From Inia geoffrensis (Eukaryota; Chordata; Mammalia; Artiodactyla; Iniidae): a DNA stretch of 64,000 nt. Position 1 is the first letter of the stretch. Each line of letters opens with the position of its first letter. The stretch is from positions 144,846,237 to 144,910,236 of the forward strand of contig CM070899.1 in the NCBI GenBank assembly GCA_036417435.1, in the 5' to 3' direction. The notes beneath the pieces were generated by a model, which ran no database searches, was not told the DNA's origin, and saw only the letters and a list, made by a program, of their open reading frames with translations. Below, piece after piece: positions 45,870 to 56,400 of this stretch. A program made the position numbers and the translations under genes.

Positions 45870-46330
45870 GAAAAATTAATCAGTAGTTGATGTAAGAAAG
45901 AAATGGAAAATTTTATTTGAGCCAACATGAGGGTTATAACCTGGGAGACACTTTCAGAAAGCTCTGCAGACTGTTCCACCTGTTCGAGATCAAAGCACAG
46001 TTATATAAGTTTTTGAGATGAAAGGGTTATTTGTCAAATGACGTATTATTATAGACAGTTTGCAAAATCCAGATTTACATGTACAAAGTGAGTCATGGGT
46101 CATCATGGCCCTTTACCAGATTAAGAAGGATGGTTGTCTTCTAAGGAGTTGTGACCCTTTATGAGATTAAGAAAGAATGTTATTTCCTAAGGAGGTCTGG
46201 GTAATGCAGATGGACAACATACACTAACCAGAGGGAAGAGGACCAAATGGGCAGAGAAAAAAACTTATGTTTAAATTTTCTTGTCTTGCCGTAAGATATG
46301 AATTTTATTTCATCAATATGAATCTATATC
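45870..46330 (-). mobile_element. Probable solo LTR, antisense
   Basis: 'ttttatttgagccaacatgagggttataacctgggagac', 'cagaaagctctgcagactgttccacc' and the repeated 'ccagattaagaaggatggttgtcttctaagga' style is LTR-like. The minus strand reads AATAAAAT near 45912. Ends and family are not certain, and no internal genes are present. Confidence 0.45.
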
Positions 46331-46469
46331 TTATTCCAAATAAAATTAAACAGGTAAAAATTGTACTCAGTACAGTGTTAGAACTGAAAACAGAATTGGA
46401 ATTCAGGTCTGACTGCAGATTCCATGTGCTCTATTGACTACACGTGACTGACTTTTAAACATAAAATGC

Positions 46470-46860
46470 TCTATAAATTTGAAGTATTGTTATGTTATTA
46501 ATAATGAAATACTTATTAGTTAGAAATTTAGTTTCTATTTTTAACCTTTGAACAATGACCACGTCTAATTTTGGTCCCTTCATGACATATTGTATGGTGC
46601 ATCAAATTGTTCTTATTTGCATTACTAATAACAGCTATAAAATAACCATAAAACAGACCATAAATGTAATGCCTAGCCTCTGAGGAATATTGATGTGTCA
46701 TTAATTGTTAATTGCAAAGGTATTTGAGCTCTTTCAGTAGAGATGGCAAAGTGCTGTTATTCCCAACACTTATCACTGTGAGGAATTTTATCAGTATATT
46801 TATATATCTATTAGGTTCCGTTTACAATTAATTATGTACAAATAATGATTTTTTAATTTT
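46470..46860. promoter_or_regulatory. AT-rich repeat-free block, candidate conserved element
   Basis: It holds a perfect POU octamer, ATTTGCAT, at 46615-46622, an MEF2-like CTATAAAATAAC just downstream, and homeodomain-type TCATTAATTGTTAATTG (about 46699-46715). Such clusters occur in developmental enhancers. Conservation cannot be judged from one sequence. Confidence 0.3.
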
Positions 46861-46887
46861 TACATGAATCTATAGCTAAAATACATG

Positions 46888-47190
46888 AAGGGGATTTCCC
46901 TTGTGGTCCAGTAGTTAAGAATCCACCTTCCAATCCAGGGGATGTGGGTTTGATCCCTGGTCGGGGAACTAAGAGCCCACATTCTGTGGAGCAACTAAGC
47001 CTGCATGCTGCAACTACTGAGCCCATGAGCCACAACTAGAGAGCCTGCATGCCACAATTACAGAGCCCATGCACTCTGGAGTCCACGTGCCACAACTAGA
47101 GAGAAGCCTGCGTGCTGCAACAAAGAGCCCGCAAGGCGCAACGAAGATCCCATATGCTGCAACGAAGACCCGACGCAGCCAAAAAAAAAA
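46888..47190 (+). mobile_element. CHR-type SINE
   Basis: Head GGGGATTTCCCTTGTGGTCC, B box GGTTTGATCCC, long body of 'gccacaactagagagcctgc' repeats, and A-tail. Confidence 0.85.
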
Positions 47191-47196
47191 ACCAAA

Positions 47197-47325
47197 GAAT
47201 TAAAAAAATTTTTATTTTATTTATTTATTTTTGGCTGCATCAGGCCTTCATTGTAGCGCATGGGCTTTCTCTAGTTGTGGCGAGTGGGGGCTACTCTTCC
47301 TTGTGGTACACAGGCTTCTCGTTGC
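47197..47325 (-). mobile_element. Truncated CHR SINE, antisense
   Basis: (TTTA)n tail and 'ggctgcatcaggccttcattgtagcgc', stopping at GCTTCTCGTTGCC. Its head is missing. It lies tail to tail with the preceding SINE, forming an inverted pair. Confidence 0.8.
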
Positions 47326-48399
47326 CTTGGAACGGGGCTTGGCACAGAGCCAATGTTAGATAAATCTTAAAAACAAAAAAGAGATGTAGAAATAAAACTT
47401 GATGACAGTTCAAAGGAGGAAGATGTCAGTGTTTGTTTTGTGCCTAGAACTTTATTGTTGGAAGGGACTGTAAAGATGCGTGAAGAGACACTTGTTCCTA
47501 GCAGTAGTATTTGATCCCTGAAACTAGGAAATTGGCTCTCTGTAGTGATCCTCTAAAAGCTACATTGTCCAGCTCCTGGGCCTGCAAATTTTCTCTGAGA
47601 GGAGACTGAGTTTCCCATGCTGGGAGCTGCAGTGACATGCTGGGGTCAGCTGGTGGGAATGATGGTGCACATCTCTTCCCAACTGCACTTTAAGTGACAT
47701 CATTTTGGCAGCTTGAAATTGGTCACAGTGGGATTATTTATTCCCCAGAAATAGGTGAACACTACAGATCCAAGGTTTTTTGCCCTGGAGAACTGCTTGT
47801 TAAACATGTATCAGCATACCACAGCCTGTCACCCCACAGCAGAAGCCCTGCTGGATGAAGCCCAGAGAAGGCACCTAGCTCACCTCAGGTTGCCCAGTGT
47901 TACAATATACCTGGACTCAGGAGTCCCTTAGTGGCCTTGGGGCCAATGTTTCAATAGCCTTAATCTCTTAATCAAACCAAACTATAAACAAATGGTGGCT
48001 CATGAATTTTTCCTGGGTGAATCAGTCCAGTACTGCATACGTGTTTCTGGGAACAAAGGAGAAACTGGGCAGTCTGGGCAGACATCTAACCCTTCTGAGG
48101 AAACTTGCATCATGAACAAATGGGAACTAAATGGGGGGTGGGGCATACTCTTCACTGATGGTAGGTGTCTGTGGCCCATTGTATTTCTGGAGTCAGGAAC
48201 TCCAAAAACTGTGTGTGTGTGTGTTTAGACCTTTTTAGGAGTGGGATATTATAGGAGGGTCTCTCTGCCTGGGGGTCTATATCTAAAGTCAGTGAAGGTG
48301 GATGGAAGAAGAGGGAGATTTTCTACAGTAGAGGAAGCCATTTGTTCATTCATTCATTCATTCATTCAGCAAACCGATAAGTGCCCATCTCAATGGTTT
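47326..48399. other. Intergenic DNA, no gene seen
   Basis: Single-copy sequence with small simple repeats: (GT)n near 48209-48224 and (CATT)n near 48346-48367. A 78-codon frame at 47992-48228 ends in the (GT)n and is not convincing. Confidence 0.35.
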
Positions 48400-48470
48400 T
48401 CATAGCTACATTAGAATCACATGGGAAGCTTATAAATCTGCCTCAATTTAATCTGATGGTGTTCGGGTGT
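48400..48470 (+). mobile_element. MER5-type fragment
   Basis: 'ggttttcatagctacattagaatcacatggg' and 'ctgatggtgttcgggtgtg' suggest the 5' part of a MER5-like element. Confidence 0.45.
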
Positions 48471-48955
48471 GTGGGAGGCTGAATGATGGCTTCGCCCCAA
48501 AAAACACATCCTAGTCTCTGGAACCTGTGAAGTTACTTCATTTGGTTTAAAAAAAAAAAAAAAGTCTTTTCAGATGTGACTAAGTTAAGGATCTTGAGAT
48601 GGGGAGATGATTTTGGATTGTTGGGGTGAGCCCTAATTATCATCACATGTATCTTCATAAGAGGGAGACAGAGGAAGTTTTGACTACACAGAAGAGGAGT
48701 ATGTAACTACAGAGGCAGAGATTGGAATATTGTGTCTCCAAGCTAAGCAATGCCAAGGAGTGCCAGCAACACCAGAAGCAGAGAGAAAGGTGTGGGACAG
48801 ACTTTCCTTTTGAGGCTCCAGAAAGAGCATGGCTCTGCCAACACCTTAATTTTGGACTTCTATCCTCTAGAACTATAAGAGAACACATTTCTGTTGCTTT
48901 AAGCCACATAGCTTGTGGTAAATTGTCACTGCAGCCCTAGGAAACTCATACAGGG
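48471..48955 (+). mobile_element. MLT1-type MaLR LTR
   Basis: Sense MLT1 text: 'ggctgaatgatggcttcgcccc', 'cagatgtgactaagttaaggatcttgagatgggg', 'aagcaatgccaaggagtgccagc', 'cttaattttggacttctatcctctagaact', 'ctgttgctttaagccacatagcttgtgg', 'gcagccctaggaaactcatac'. About 485 bp, solo LTR with no internal genes. Confidence 0.85.
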
Positions 48956-49329
48956 TCAGACAAGACTTGTTTTGAAGTAGCACTTTACATATGATTTAGC
49001 AAAGATCCGTATTAGAGATGAAGGTTAGCTACTGATAAAGATCACAGAGGGTCATTCCTTGCTCTCATTGCTGTGAACAAATCAGGCCCCCTTCTCCAAT
49101 AGGGCTGGGGCCCAGGAAGCTGTATTTTGAAACAAAAAGAAACCAGACCCTCATATGATTCTTGCACATTTGCAAGTCCATCCATCTGCTATGTACCAGG
49201 TATTATGATAGACATTAGAGATGCAAAGAAGATAAATAGATACATTTCCTGTCCTCAAAGAGCCTACAATCTAGCAAGGAAAAGATGTGGGAATAAGATA
49301 ATTTCAGTAGAGTCTGATAAGTGTTAATA
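48956..49329. other. Intergenic DNA, nothing recognised
   Basis: Single-copy sequence, short frames only. Confidence 0.3.
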
Positions 49330-49510
49330 ATAAATATTTGTCGAGCTGTTTCTTTGTGCTAAGTGCCATCTCTATATGCCATCTCTCCTGATCCTCCAAA
49401 CAGTTCTAGGAGGAAGGTATTAATAACCCCTTAGAAAAGAGAGTCTTAGAAGGTTAACTAGCTTGTTTAATTTCACCCAGCTGGTGAGTGAAAAAGCAGG
49501 GTTGCTAGGG
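49330..49510 (-). repeat. MIR-like fragment, antisense
   Basis: 'tttctttgtgctaagtgccatctc', 'cctgatcctccaaacagttctaggaggaagg' and 'ctagcttgtttaatttcacccagctggtgagtg' read as antisense MIR. Confidence 0.6.
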
Positions 49511-50254
49511 AAATGCTGGGAGGGGCATTTCAGGTGTGAGCTACTGCATGATCAGGGGCAAAAACATACCCGTGGGAGAGAGCCAAGTCCACCTTGGAAC
49601 TGCCTTAATGTGGCTGGAATGTGGGGTGATGGGAGAGTGGGGCAAGAGATGAGGCACTTGCCTCCAAAGTGCAGGGACAACTTCTCAATGGAGGTGCCAG
49701 CACCCCCACCCCTGCAGCCCACCCCTGCCCTGGTAGCCAAGAGGAAGGAGTCTGGGAACCTCAGAATTTGGCCAGAGCAGTGTGGGGTGAATGTGCAATT
49801 AAGGGGGACCTCTATCTTTCTGCATTTACCTCCCCAGCATTCTTGTGGCTTTCTATGGCTCAGGGTTGGTATGCCTGCAGGAGGGGAAGTCCATTCAGCT
49901 GTCACGCCCTTAAATCCAAGAATTGTGCAAAGCTTCCAATAAGTCATCAGCAATTTTCAGCTGTTTCAAGACGAAATTAAAACAACAACAACAGCAACAA
50001 ACTACGACTTACAGCAAATCTGAAAAGAAAATTGCACTGTAGGGCAACCTGTGTTCCCTAGGGCAGAAGGGCAAGTGAAAATAAATGGGAAGGGATTAAG
50101 GACAATTCCACTAACCAAACAACCATGTGCTGGTACTTGGCATCTTTTACTCCACAGGGCAACCGTATTTAAAAAAAAAATTGTTATGAAAAAAACATTA
50201 AATATACAGAAGTAGAAAATAATGGAATGAAACTCTATGTTCCCATCTCCAACT
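49511..50254. other. Single-copy DNA with overlapping long frames
   Basis: A 159-codon plus frame (49463-49942) and a 133-codon minus frame (49552-49953) overlap here. The plus frame begins inside the MIR, neither has a known domain, and composition is ordinary. I regard both as chance. Confidence 0.4.
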
Positions 50255-50448
50255 TTATTTTATTATTATTAAAATATTTCTTTATTTGGCTGTGTTGGGT
50301 CTTAGTTGTGGCATGTGGGATCTTTAGTTGAGGCCTGCGAACTCTTAGTTGCGGCAGGTGATATTTAGTTCCCTCACCAGGGATCGAATGCGGGGCGCCT
50401 GCATTGGGAGCGTGGAGTCTTAGCCACCGGACCACCAGGGAAGTCCCC
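50255..50448 (-). mobile_element. Short-form CHR-type SINE, antisense
   Basis: T-rich tail, 'ggctgtgttgggtcttagttgtggc' and reversed head CCACCAGGGAAGTCCCC. CCAACTTTA flanks both sides (50249-50257 and 50454-50462). Confidence 0.88.
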
Positions 50449-51279
50449 TGTCACCAACTTTAATAATTCTTAACTAATGGTCAATCTTGTTTAATCTATA
50501 CTCATACCCACTCCCCCCGCCAGATAGTTTTATATGCCCCAACACTTTTTATTTAAATTTCAAGCCTACTGAAAAATTACAAGAATAGTCTCATAAACAG
50601 CCATATCCCCTAGATTCGCCAATTCTTTTTTTCCAGCTTTACTGAGATATAATTGACACATAACAGTGTGTAAGTTTAAGGTGTACAAGGTGTTGATTTG
50701 ATGGTCAAGTTGATTATGCTTTAGCCGTCTGAAACAGGACAGGACAAGGGAAATGTCTCTCAGATGTTAAGAACCCTCCCTCAGAGCCCCTGACCTACTG
50801 GGCCAGGTCCCTCTCCTCCCACAAGCATGTAAGCTGAAGGCTGACTGTGTGATAAGGTGTCCGGAATGTAGCCCGCAGGTTTCTGGACCTGGCTTTTTAA
50901 ACAGCCCCTGCAGCGACTGGGGACCACGGAAAGGAGTCATCCCTCATCTCTGAGAGTGAGTTTGGGAAAAGCGAGAGCCATTTGCTGCGAAGGGAACTGA
51001 GTCACATGCTTCTTACAATTATCTCCGAGTCTTCGTTCTTTTTATGCCTTAATTCTCTTGAAACCTTCCCTATCTCTATCCCAATCTCTGTCTCAGATTT
51101 CTAATGCCGCCTTCAGCAAATCTTTCTTTCAGTGGACAATCGCTGGATTCCAGTGCCCAAGCTGTTGGTCTCATCCAGGTGGCCTTGCTTCGTTTCCGGT
51201 CTTCGTGCTCCGGTGGTCTCATCCCAGCCCAGCTGTCTTTGAACTCTAGGCTTAAAGTTTCTGTTGCCCTCTGGAATTT
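50449..51279. other. Intergenic DNA with a small antisense L1 piece
   Basis: About 50630-50720 is antisense L1 3' UTR ('agctttactgagatataattgacacataac'). The rest, to 51279, may be the upstream edge of the L2 that follows. Confidence 0.4.
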
Positions 51280-52460
51280 CACTTTGGATATCTCAACGCC
51301 CCCCAATGTCAGCATGTCTAAAAGTGAACTCATGACTTTCTTTTTCTACTACCCAGTCACCATTTGAGACCCCTTGCCTCCTTCAGTTTCCCTCCCACCT
51401 GCTGGCCTGTCTGAGCCAGACACTGGGGAGCCATCTCCGGCACCCCTCTTTTCTGCACAAACCCTAGCCATTGAGTTCTGGTACTTTCCCCATCTCTCAG
51501 TCCCTTTCCCTTCAACTCTGTGCCCCTACCCTGATCCGAGACTAATCCTTCCTCCCTGGATTCCAATGGTAGTTCTCTAACTACTCTCCGGGGCATCCAC
51601 TAGGCTCCTGCTTCAGGCTGAATCCCCAGAGCAGACCCAGTCACCCGGTCAAAATGCAAATCTGACCTTGTCAAACGCAAATACACTCTAGTCATCCGAC
51701 TGTCTCCCCTCCTGGGCTTTGAAACCCATCAGTGGGCTCCTGCTGCTGTTTGGATCTAGACCCAAATCCCCCCAGAGAACAAAGGCCCTGCATGGCCTGT
51801 CTCCTGCTCGTCCCTCCAGGGTGGGCAGTTCCCATCCTGCACCCCTGCTCTTTGGGCTCCAGCCAAGTGGCCTAACAGTCGTCCTGCTCAGTAGGAGCCA
51901 CTGACAGGCCATCCCATCTGCCCGAGCACTGCCTTCCCACCCCTTACCTACCAACTCCTGTTCTTCCTGGGATCTAGGCTCCTCCACCTTTTCCTCGTCC
52001 CTTTCTCAGGGACGCCTCCCCCCTCCCCAGCAGGCTGGTTCTCCCCCTTTACTCTCTCACAGCACTGACTAAAGTGTGTTATTTTATTTTATTTTATTTT
52101 ATTTTTTTGCTGTACACGGACCCCTCACTGCTGTGGCCTCTCCCGTCGCAGAGCACAGGCTCTGGACGCACAGGCTCAGTGCCCATGGCTCACGGGCCCA
52201 GCCGCTCCGCGGCATGTGGGATCTTCCCGGACCGGGGCACGAACCCGTGTCCCCTGCATCAGCAGGCGGACTCTCAACCACTGCTCCACCAGGGAAGCCC
52301 AGGTGTGTTATTTTATTGATGAGATGCTCTGTCCATTTCCTCACCTAGACCATAAGGGCCATGGACAGGGACTATGTCTTCCTTTGCGGATTCTTGTATC
52401 CTAACTGTGGTGCCAGGGACATAGCAGGCATTGAATACATACTTGTGGAATGAATGAAGG
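51280..52460 (+). mobile_element. L2 LINE 3' end, split by a SINE
   Basis: Sense L2 text: 'agcatgtctaaaagtgaactcatgac', 'gtcaaaatgcaaatctgacc', 'ggctttgaaacccatcagtgggctcc', 'aaaggccctgcatggcctgtctcctg', 'taagggccatggacagggactatgtcttcc' and 'gacatagcaggcattgaatac', ending in 'gaatgaatg'. Frames in it are remnants of the LINE end, not genes. Confidence 0.8.
52081..52302 (-). mobile_element. CHR SINE, antisense
   Basis: (TTTTA)n tail, 'gctgtacacggacccctcactg' and reversed head CACCAGGGAAGCCC. Duplication GTGTGTTATTTTATT at 52074-52088 and 52303-52317. It splits the L2. Confidence 0.92.
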
Positions 52461-53105
52461 AGCAAAAACCCAGTAACAGAAGTAGTGCTGAGTTCTGAGG
52501 ACCAACGTTAATAACCAATTAGTTAGCACCGTTATTGCCATCTAGTGGTGACTGATGTTTATTATACCGTTGGACCCACTCTCAGTCGTTTGACTGCGCT
52601 TTACAGAGATCTGTCGCTGTACTCCCGGACCAGAAATGAATCAATGCATAAATAATGGATTCTTGTTGAGTATTTGCCTTGTTTCAGGTATTGTAGTAGG
52701 CACAACACTGCCCACCTGATACCTGAGCAAAGGGCGTGTAAGCTGCCTTCCCAAGGTCACTAGTAAAGAGACCTGAAATTCAACACCAGGATACAGAGCC
52801 TGTGTTTTTCCACTGTGCCCCACTACTTCTGTGTTTCTGACATTTATTACATGGAATGTACCCATAAGAAAACTGGAATCGTTGTAGTGGTTGCAGAAGG
52901 ACTGAACAAAACTCTCTTCAATGGCAGAAGATATATTTTGTAGCTAGAGAAGCTTCCTGTGGGGCTCCTGGAATTTCAATAACACGTCCGAATTCACAGA
53001 CGAATGCTCTCTGGTTATGCTACAACCGGCGAATGCTCTCATTTTAAAGGCCCCAGGACAACTTGATACCCAGTATTTTTTGGATGGTTCACAGGTCTCT
53101 CTTGG
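52461..53105 (-). repeat. Intergenic block with antisense MIR
   Basis: About 52650-52830 is antisense MIR ('tttgccttgtttcaggtattgtagtaggc', 'ccttcccaaggtcactagtaaag'). Nothing else is recognised. Confidence 0.5.
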
Positions 53106-53317
53106 TGTATCTTTTTTTTTTTTTTGCAGTATGCGGGCCTCTCACTGCCCTGGCCTCTCCCGTTGCAGAGCACAGGCTCCGGACGCGCAGGCTCAGCAGC
53201 CATGGTGCACAGGCCCAGCCGCTCCACGGCATGTGGGATCTTCCCGGACCGGGGCACGAACCTGTGTCCCCTGCGTCAGCAGGCGGACTCTCAACCACTG
53301 CGCCACCAGGGAAGCCC
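53106..53317 (-). mobile_element. CHR SINE, antisense
   Basis: T-run, 'gcagtatgcgggcctctcactg' and reversed head CACCAGGGAAGCCC. Frames up to 137 codons across it are SINE text. Confidence 0.9.
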
Positions 53318-53394
53318 GAAACATGCTATTTAAAAGTCACCTGTGGTGAATTATGTTCTAAGGATATGGTTTTAAGCTTGAACTTGCATCAAAA

Positions 53395-53555
53395 TCACTT
53401 GTGCTTGTTAAAGCATAGCTTGCTGGGCTATGCTGCAGTTCCTGATTCAGGAAGGCCTGGGAGTTTGCATTTCTAACCAGCTCCCAGGAGACACTGATGT
53501 GGCTGGTCCAGAGACTGCACTTTGAAAACTGCTAGAGCAGCGACTTATACCCTAA
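53395..53555 (+). mobile_element. MER5-type DNA element
   Basis: 'catcaaaatcacttgtgcttgttaaagcatagc', 'gggagtttgcatttctaaccagctcccagg' and 'actgatgtggctggtccagagactgcactttg' are MER5A/B in sense. Confidence 0.8.
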
Positions 53556-53929
53556 TTTACTGCCACCTGTTTCCTGCTTTCTGTCTTTGTCTGGACAGGT
53601 CGAGATCCCCCAGGCTTCACTGCTACTATTCCCCCTTTGGAGGAAAGCAGGACAGAGGGATTCCTTTTCAGCTTCAGTCTCTATGGCTCCTGCCTGGCAG
53701 CAGTCAGTGAACCAGGGTCTGGCTCGTCTGATGCTCTGGAGGACTTCATTAACAACATCTGCCATGGCCAGCTGAGAGGTCTTACACTGGTGGCCACTGT
53801 AGATCCTGTGGTCCAACAGTGTTGGCTCATGTGGCCTTTTTGGGAATGTCTGTTCCTGGCCTGTGTGGATGTGTGCATTTGAGAGCCTTGGTGGAGGCTG
53901 TCATCATTTCTTGGTAGGGTTGTTCACCC
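53556..53929. other. Intergenic DNA, no gene seen
   Basis: Several overlapping 60-94-codon frames on both strands (53522-53882). None recognised. Confidence 0.35.
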
Positions 53930-54094
53930 ATCCTCTGGGTCTGGCCTCCTGCCCGGCCCCCTCGAATCCAGCCTCCACACAGAAGCCAGAGCCCTTGTAA
54001 CACACGTTAGGTTGATGTGCTGTATAAACCTTTCAGAATATTTACTTATTCTTACAGAATATAACCCCCTCTTTTTAGCAAGGTACCTGAGGTC

Positions 54095-54370
54095 TTTTTT
54101 TTTTTTTTCTTTTTTGCTGTGTTGGGTCTTGGTTGCTGCACGCGGGCTTCCTCTAGTTGCAGCAAGCGGGGGCTACTCTTCGTTGCAGTGTGTGGGCTTC
54201 TCATTGTGGTGGCTTCTCGTTGTGGAGCACCGGCTCTAGGCACGCGGGCTTCAGTAGTTGCAGCATGTGGGTTCAGTAGTTGTAGCTCATGGGCTTATTT
54301 GCTCCAAGGACTGTGGGATCTTCCCAGACCAGGGATCGAACCTACGTCCCCTGCATTGGCAGACAGATTC
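54095..54370 (-). mobile_element. Long-form CHR SINE, antisense, head missing
   Basis: T-run, 'gctgtgttgggtcttggttgctgcacgc' through 'ctgcattggcagacagattct'. It stops where the reversed head should begin and runs directly into the next SINE's T-tail. Confidence 0.85.
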
Positions 54371-54581
54371 TTTTTTTTTTTTTTTTTTGTGGTACGCAGG
54401 CCTCTCACTGTTGTGGCCTCTCGCGTTGCAGAGCACAGGCTCCGGACGCGCAGACTCAGTGGCCATGGCTCACGGGCCCAGCCGCTCCGCGGCATGTGGG
54501 ATCTTCCCGGACCAGGGCACGAATCTGTGTCCCCTGCATCGTCAGGCGGACTCTCAACCACTGTGCCACCAGGGAAGTCCC
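54371..54581 (-). mobile_element. CHR SINE, antisense, abutting another
   Basis: T-run, 'gtggtacgcaggcctctcactg' and reversed head CACCAGGGAAGTCCC. TACCTGAGGT flanks the whole two-SINE unit (about 54085 and 54582 onward), so the pair shares one target duplication. Confidence 0.88.
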
Positions 54582-54824
54582 TACCTGAGGTTGTTATGTC
54601 TGGCCCCTGCTTACCTTTCCATCCTCTCCTCTCTAGTGCAGCTTTTTGATTTTTGACATCCTGAACTTTCTTCCTGGAATGTCCCTGTGTCATTTCTTTG
54701 CCTGTTTAATTCCTTTTTGTCTTTCTTAGCTCAAGGATAAGTCCTTACATAACTCTGTGTGATTCTGGCACACATAGGTTTATGGAATGATTAGACAAAT
54801 GCATGAATGATTAAATAAGAATAC

Positions 54825-55215
54825 GGAAAATGGACTTTAAAAAATTGTGGTAAAATACACAGAAGATAAAATTTACCACCTTAACTATTTTTTAGTGTAC
54901 ATTAAGTACATTCACATTGTTGTACAACCATCACCACCAGCCATCTCCAGAACATTTTTCATCTTGCAAACTGAAACTTAGTACCCATTAAACACTAACT
55001 CCCCATTTCCTGGCAGCTACCATTCTACTTTCTGTCTCTATGAATTTGACTGCTCTAGATGATTCATATGAGTGGAATTTTACAGTATTTGTCCTTTTGT
55101 GATAGGCTTGTTTCACTTAGCATAATGTCCTCGAAGTTCATTTCTGTTGTTGCATGTGTCAGAATTTTCTTCCTTTTTAAAGTTGAGTAATTCCATTGTA
55201 TGTATATACCATATT
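54825..55215 (-). mobile_element. L1M 3' UTR fragment, antisense
   Basis: Third copy of the antisense segment seen at 5835 and 18515: 'attgtggtaaaatacacagaag', 'tgtacaaccatcaccaccagccatctcc', 'gcataatgtcctcgaagttcatttctg'. Confidence 0.8.
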
Positions 55216-55346
55216 TTGTTTTCCCTTTCATACAGAGAATGAATTTTTATACAAGGATTTAATTTGCAGCATTGTTTGAAATAGCAAAAGGTTGGAAGCC
55301 ATCTAATTATCCATGTGTAGGGGATCAGTGATATAAAATAGGCATA

Positions 55347-55628
55347 GGGCTTCCCTGGTGGCACAGTTGTTAGGAATCTGCCTGCCAATGCGGGGGACAT
55401 GGGTTCGAGCCCCGGTCCGGGAAGACCGCACATGCCGTGGAGCAACTGGGCCCATGAGCCACAACTACTGAGCCTGAGCGTCTGGAGCCTGTGCTCCGCA
55501 ACAAGAGAGGCCACGACAGTGAGAGGCCCGCGCACCGCGATGAGGAGTAGCCCCTGCTTGCCGCAACTAGAGAAAGCCCTTGCACAGAAACGAAGACCCT
55601 ACACAGCCAATAAATAAATAAATAAATT
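55347..55628 (+). mobile_element. CHR SINE
   Basis: Head GGGCTTCCCTGGTGGCACAG and (AAAT)n tail. Perfect 15-bp duplication TATAAAATAGGCATA at 55332-55346 and 55629-55643. First of three SINEs in a row. Confidence 0.93.
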
Positions 55629-55648
55629 TATAAAATAGGCATAACCTG

Positions 55649-55888
55649 GGACTTCCCTGGTAGCACAGTGGATAAGACTCTGTGCTCCCAATGCAGGGGG
55701 CCTGCGTTCAATCCCTGGTCAGGGAACTAGAGCCCACGTGCATGCTGCAACTAAGAGTTTGCATGCCACAACTAAGGAGCTGGGAAGCCGCAATTAAGTA
55801 GCCTGCAAGCTGCAACTAAGGAGCCTGCCTGCTGCAACTAAGACCCAGTGCAACCAAATAAATAAATAAAATAAAAATAAATAAATAG
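55649..55888 (+). mobile_element. Short-form CHR-type SINE with extended body
   Basis: Head GGGACTTCCCTGGTAGCACA, 'gactctgtgctcccaatgcagggggcc', and repeats of 'gctgcaactaaggagcctgc', with an (AATA)n tail. Confidence 0.88.
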
Positions 55889-56028
55889 GGCTTCCCTGGT
55901 GGCGTGGTGGTTGAGAGTCTGCCTGCCGATGCAGGGGATGCAGGTTCGTGCCCTGGTCCGCAATGGGAGAGGCCACGACAGTGAGAGGCCCGCGTACCGC
56001 AAAAAAAAAAAAAAAAAAAAAAAAAAAG
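55889..56028 (+). mobile_element. CHR SINE with internal deletion
   Basis: Normal head (GGGCTTCCCTGGTGGCGTGG) and B box, but 'cctggtccg' jumps directly to 'caatgggagaggcc', missing the 'gggaagatcc...gtgctccg' middle. Long A-tail. Confidence 0.88.
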
Positions 56029-56189
56029 ATAGGCTTAATCTTACAGTGGAATACTGTGTAGCAGTGATAAAGAATAGGGCCTCTCCATATGTACTGATAT
56101 GGAACAATCACCACAATAGAATATTAAGGTAATGAAAATTGTATAGACTGGTTTAATTTTGGTATGTGACCAAAACAAAACAAAAACCA

Positions 56190-56400
56190 TGGGGCTTCCC
56201 TGGTGGCGCAGTGGTTGAGGGTGTGCCTGCTGATGCGGCGGGCGCGGGTTCGTGCCCCGGTCCGGGAAGATCCCACATGCCGCGGAGCGGCTGGGCCCGT
56301 GAGCCATGGCCACTGAGCCTGTGTGTCCGGAGCCTGTGCTCCGCAGGGGGAGAGGCCACAGCAGTGAGAGGCCCGCGTACCACAAAAAAACAAACAAACA
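56190..56400 (+). mobile_element. CHR SINE
   Basis: Head GGGGCTTCCCTGGTGGCGCA, CpG-rich body (GATGCGGCGGGCGCGGGTTC), tail (CAAA)n. AAAACAAAAACCA on both sides is the likely duplication, blurred by the A/C-rich tail. Confidence 0.9.

Larger units (their letters stand above)
53930..54800 (+). mobile_element. Probable L2 3' region, split by two SINEs
   Basis: 'cctcgaatccagcctccacacagaagccagagccc' before and 'tggcccctgcttacctttccatcctctcc', 'gaactttcttcctggaatgtccc', 'agctcaaggataagtcc' after the SINEs follow an L2 end. Confidence 0.6.

Noticed and set aside
49463..49942. A 159-codon plus-strand frame
   Set aside because: It starts in an antisense MIR, is overlapped by a 133-codon minus frame, and shows no known domain or splice context.
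54119..54649. A 176-codon open frame, the longest here
   Set aside because: It runs through two antisense SINEs. Its Gly/Ser/Pro/Arg-rich text recurs at every SINE in the window.
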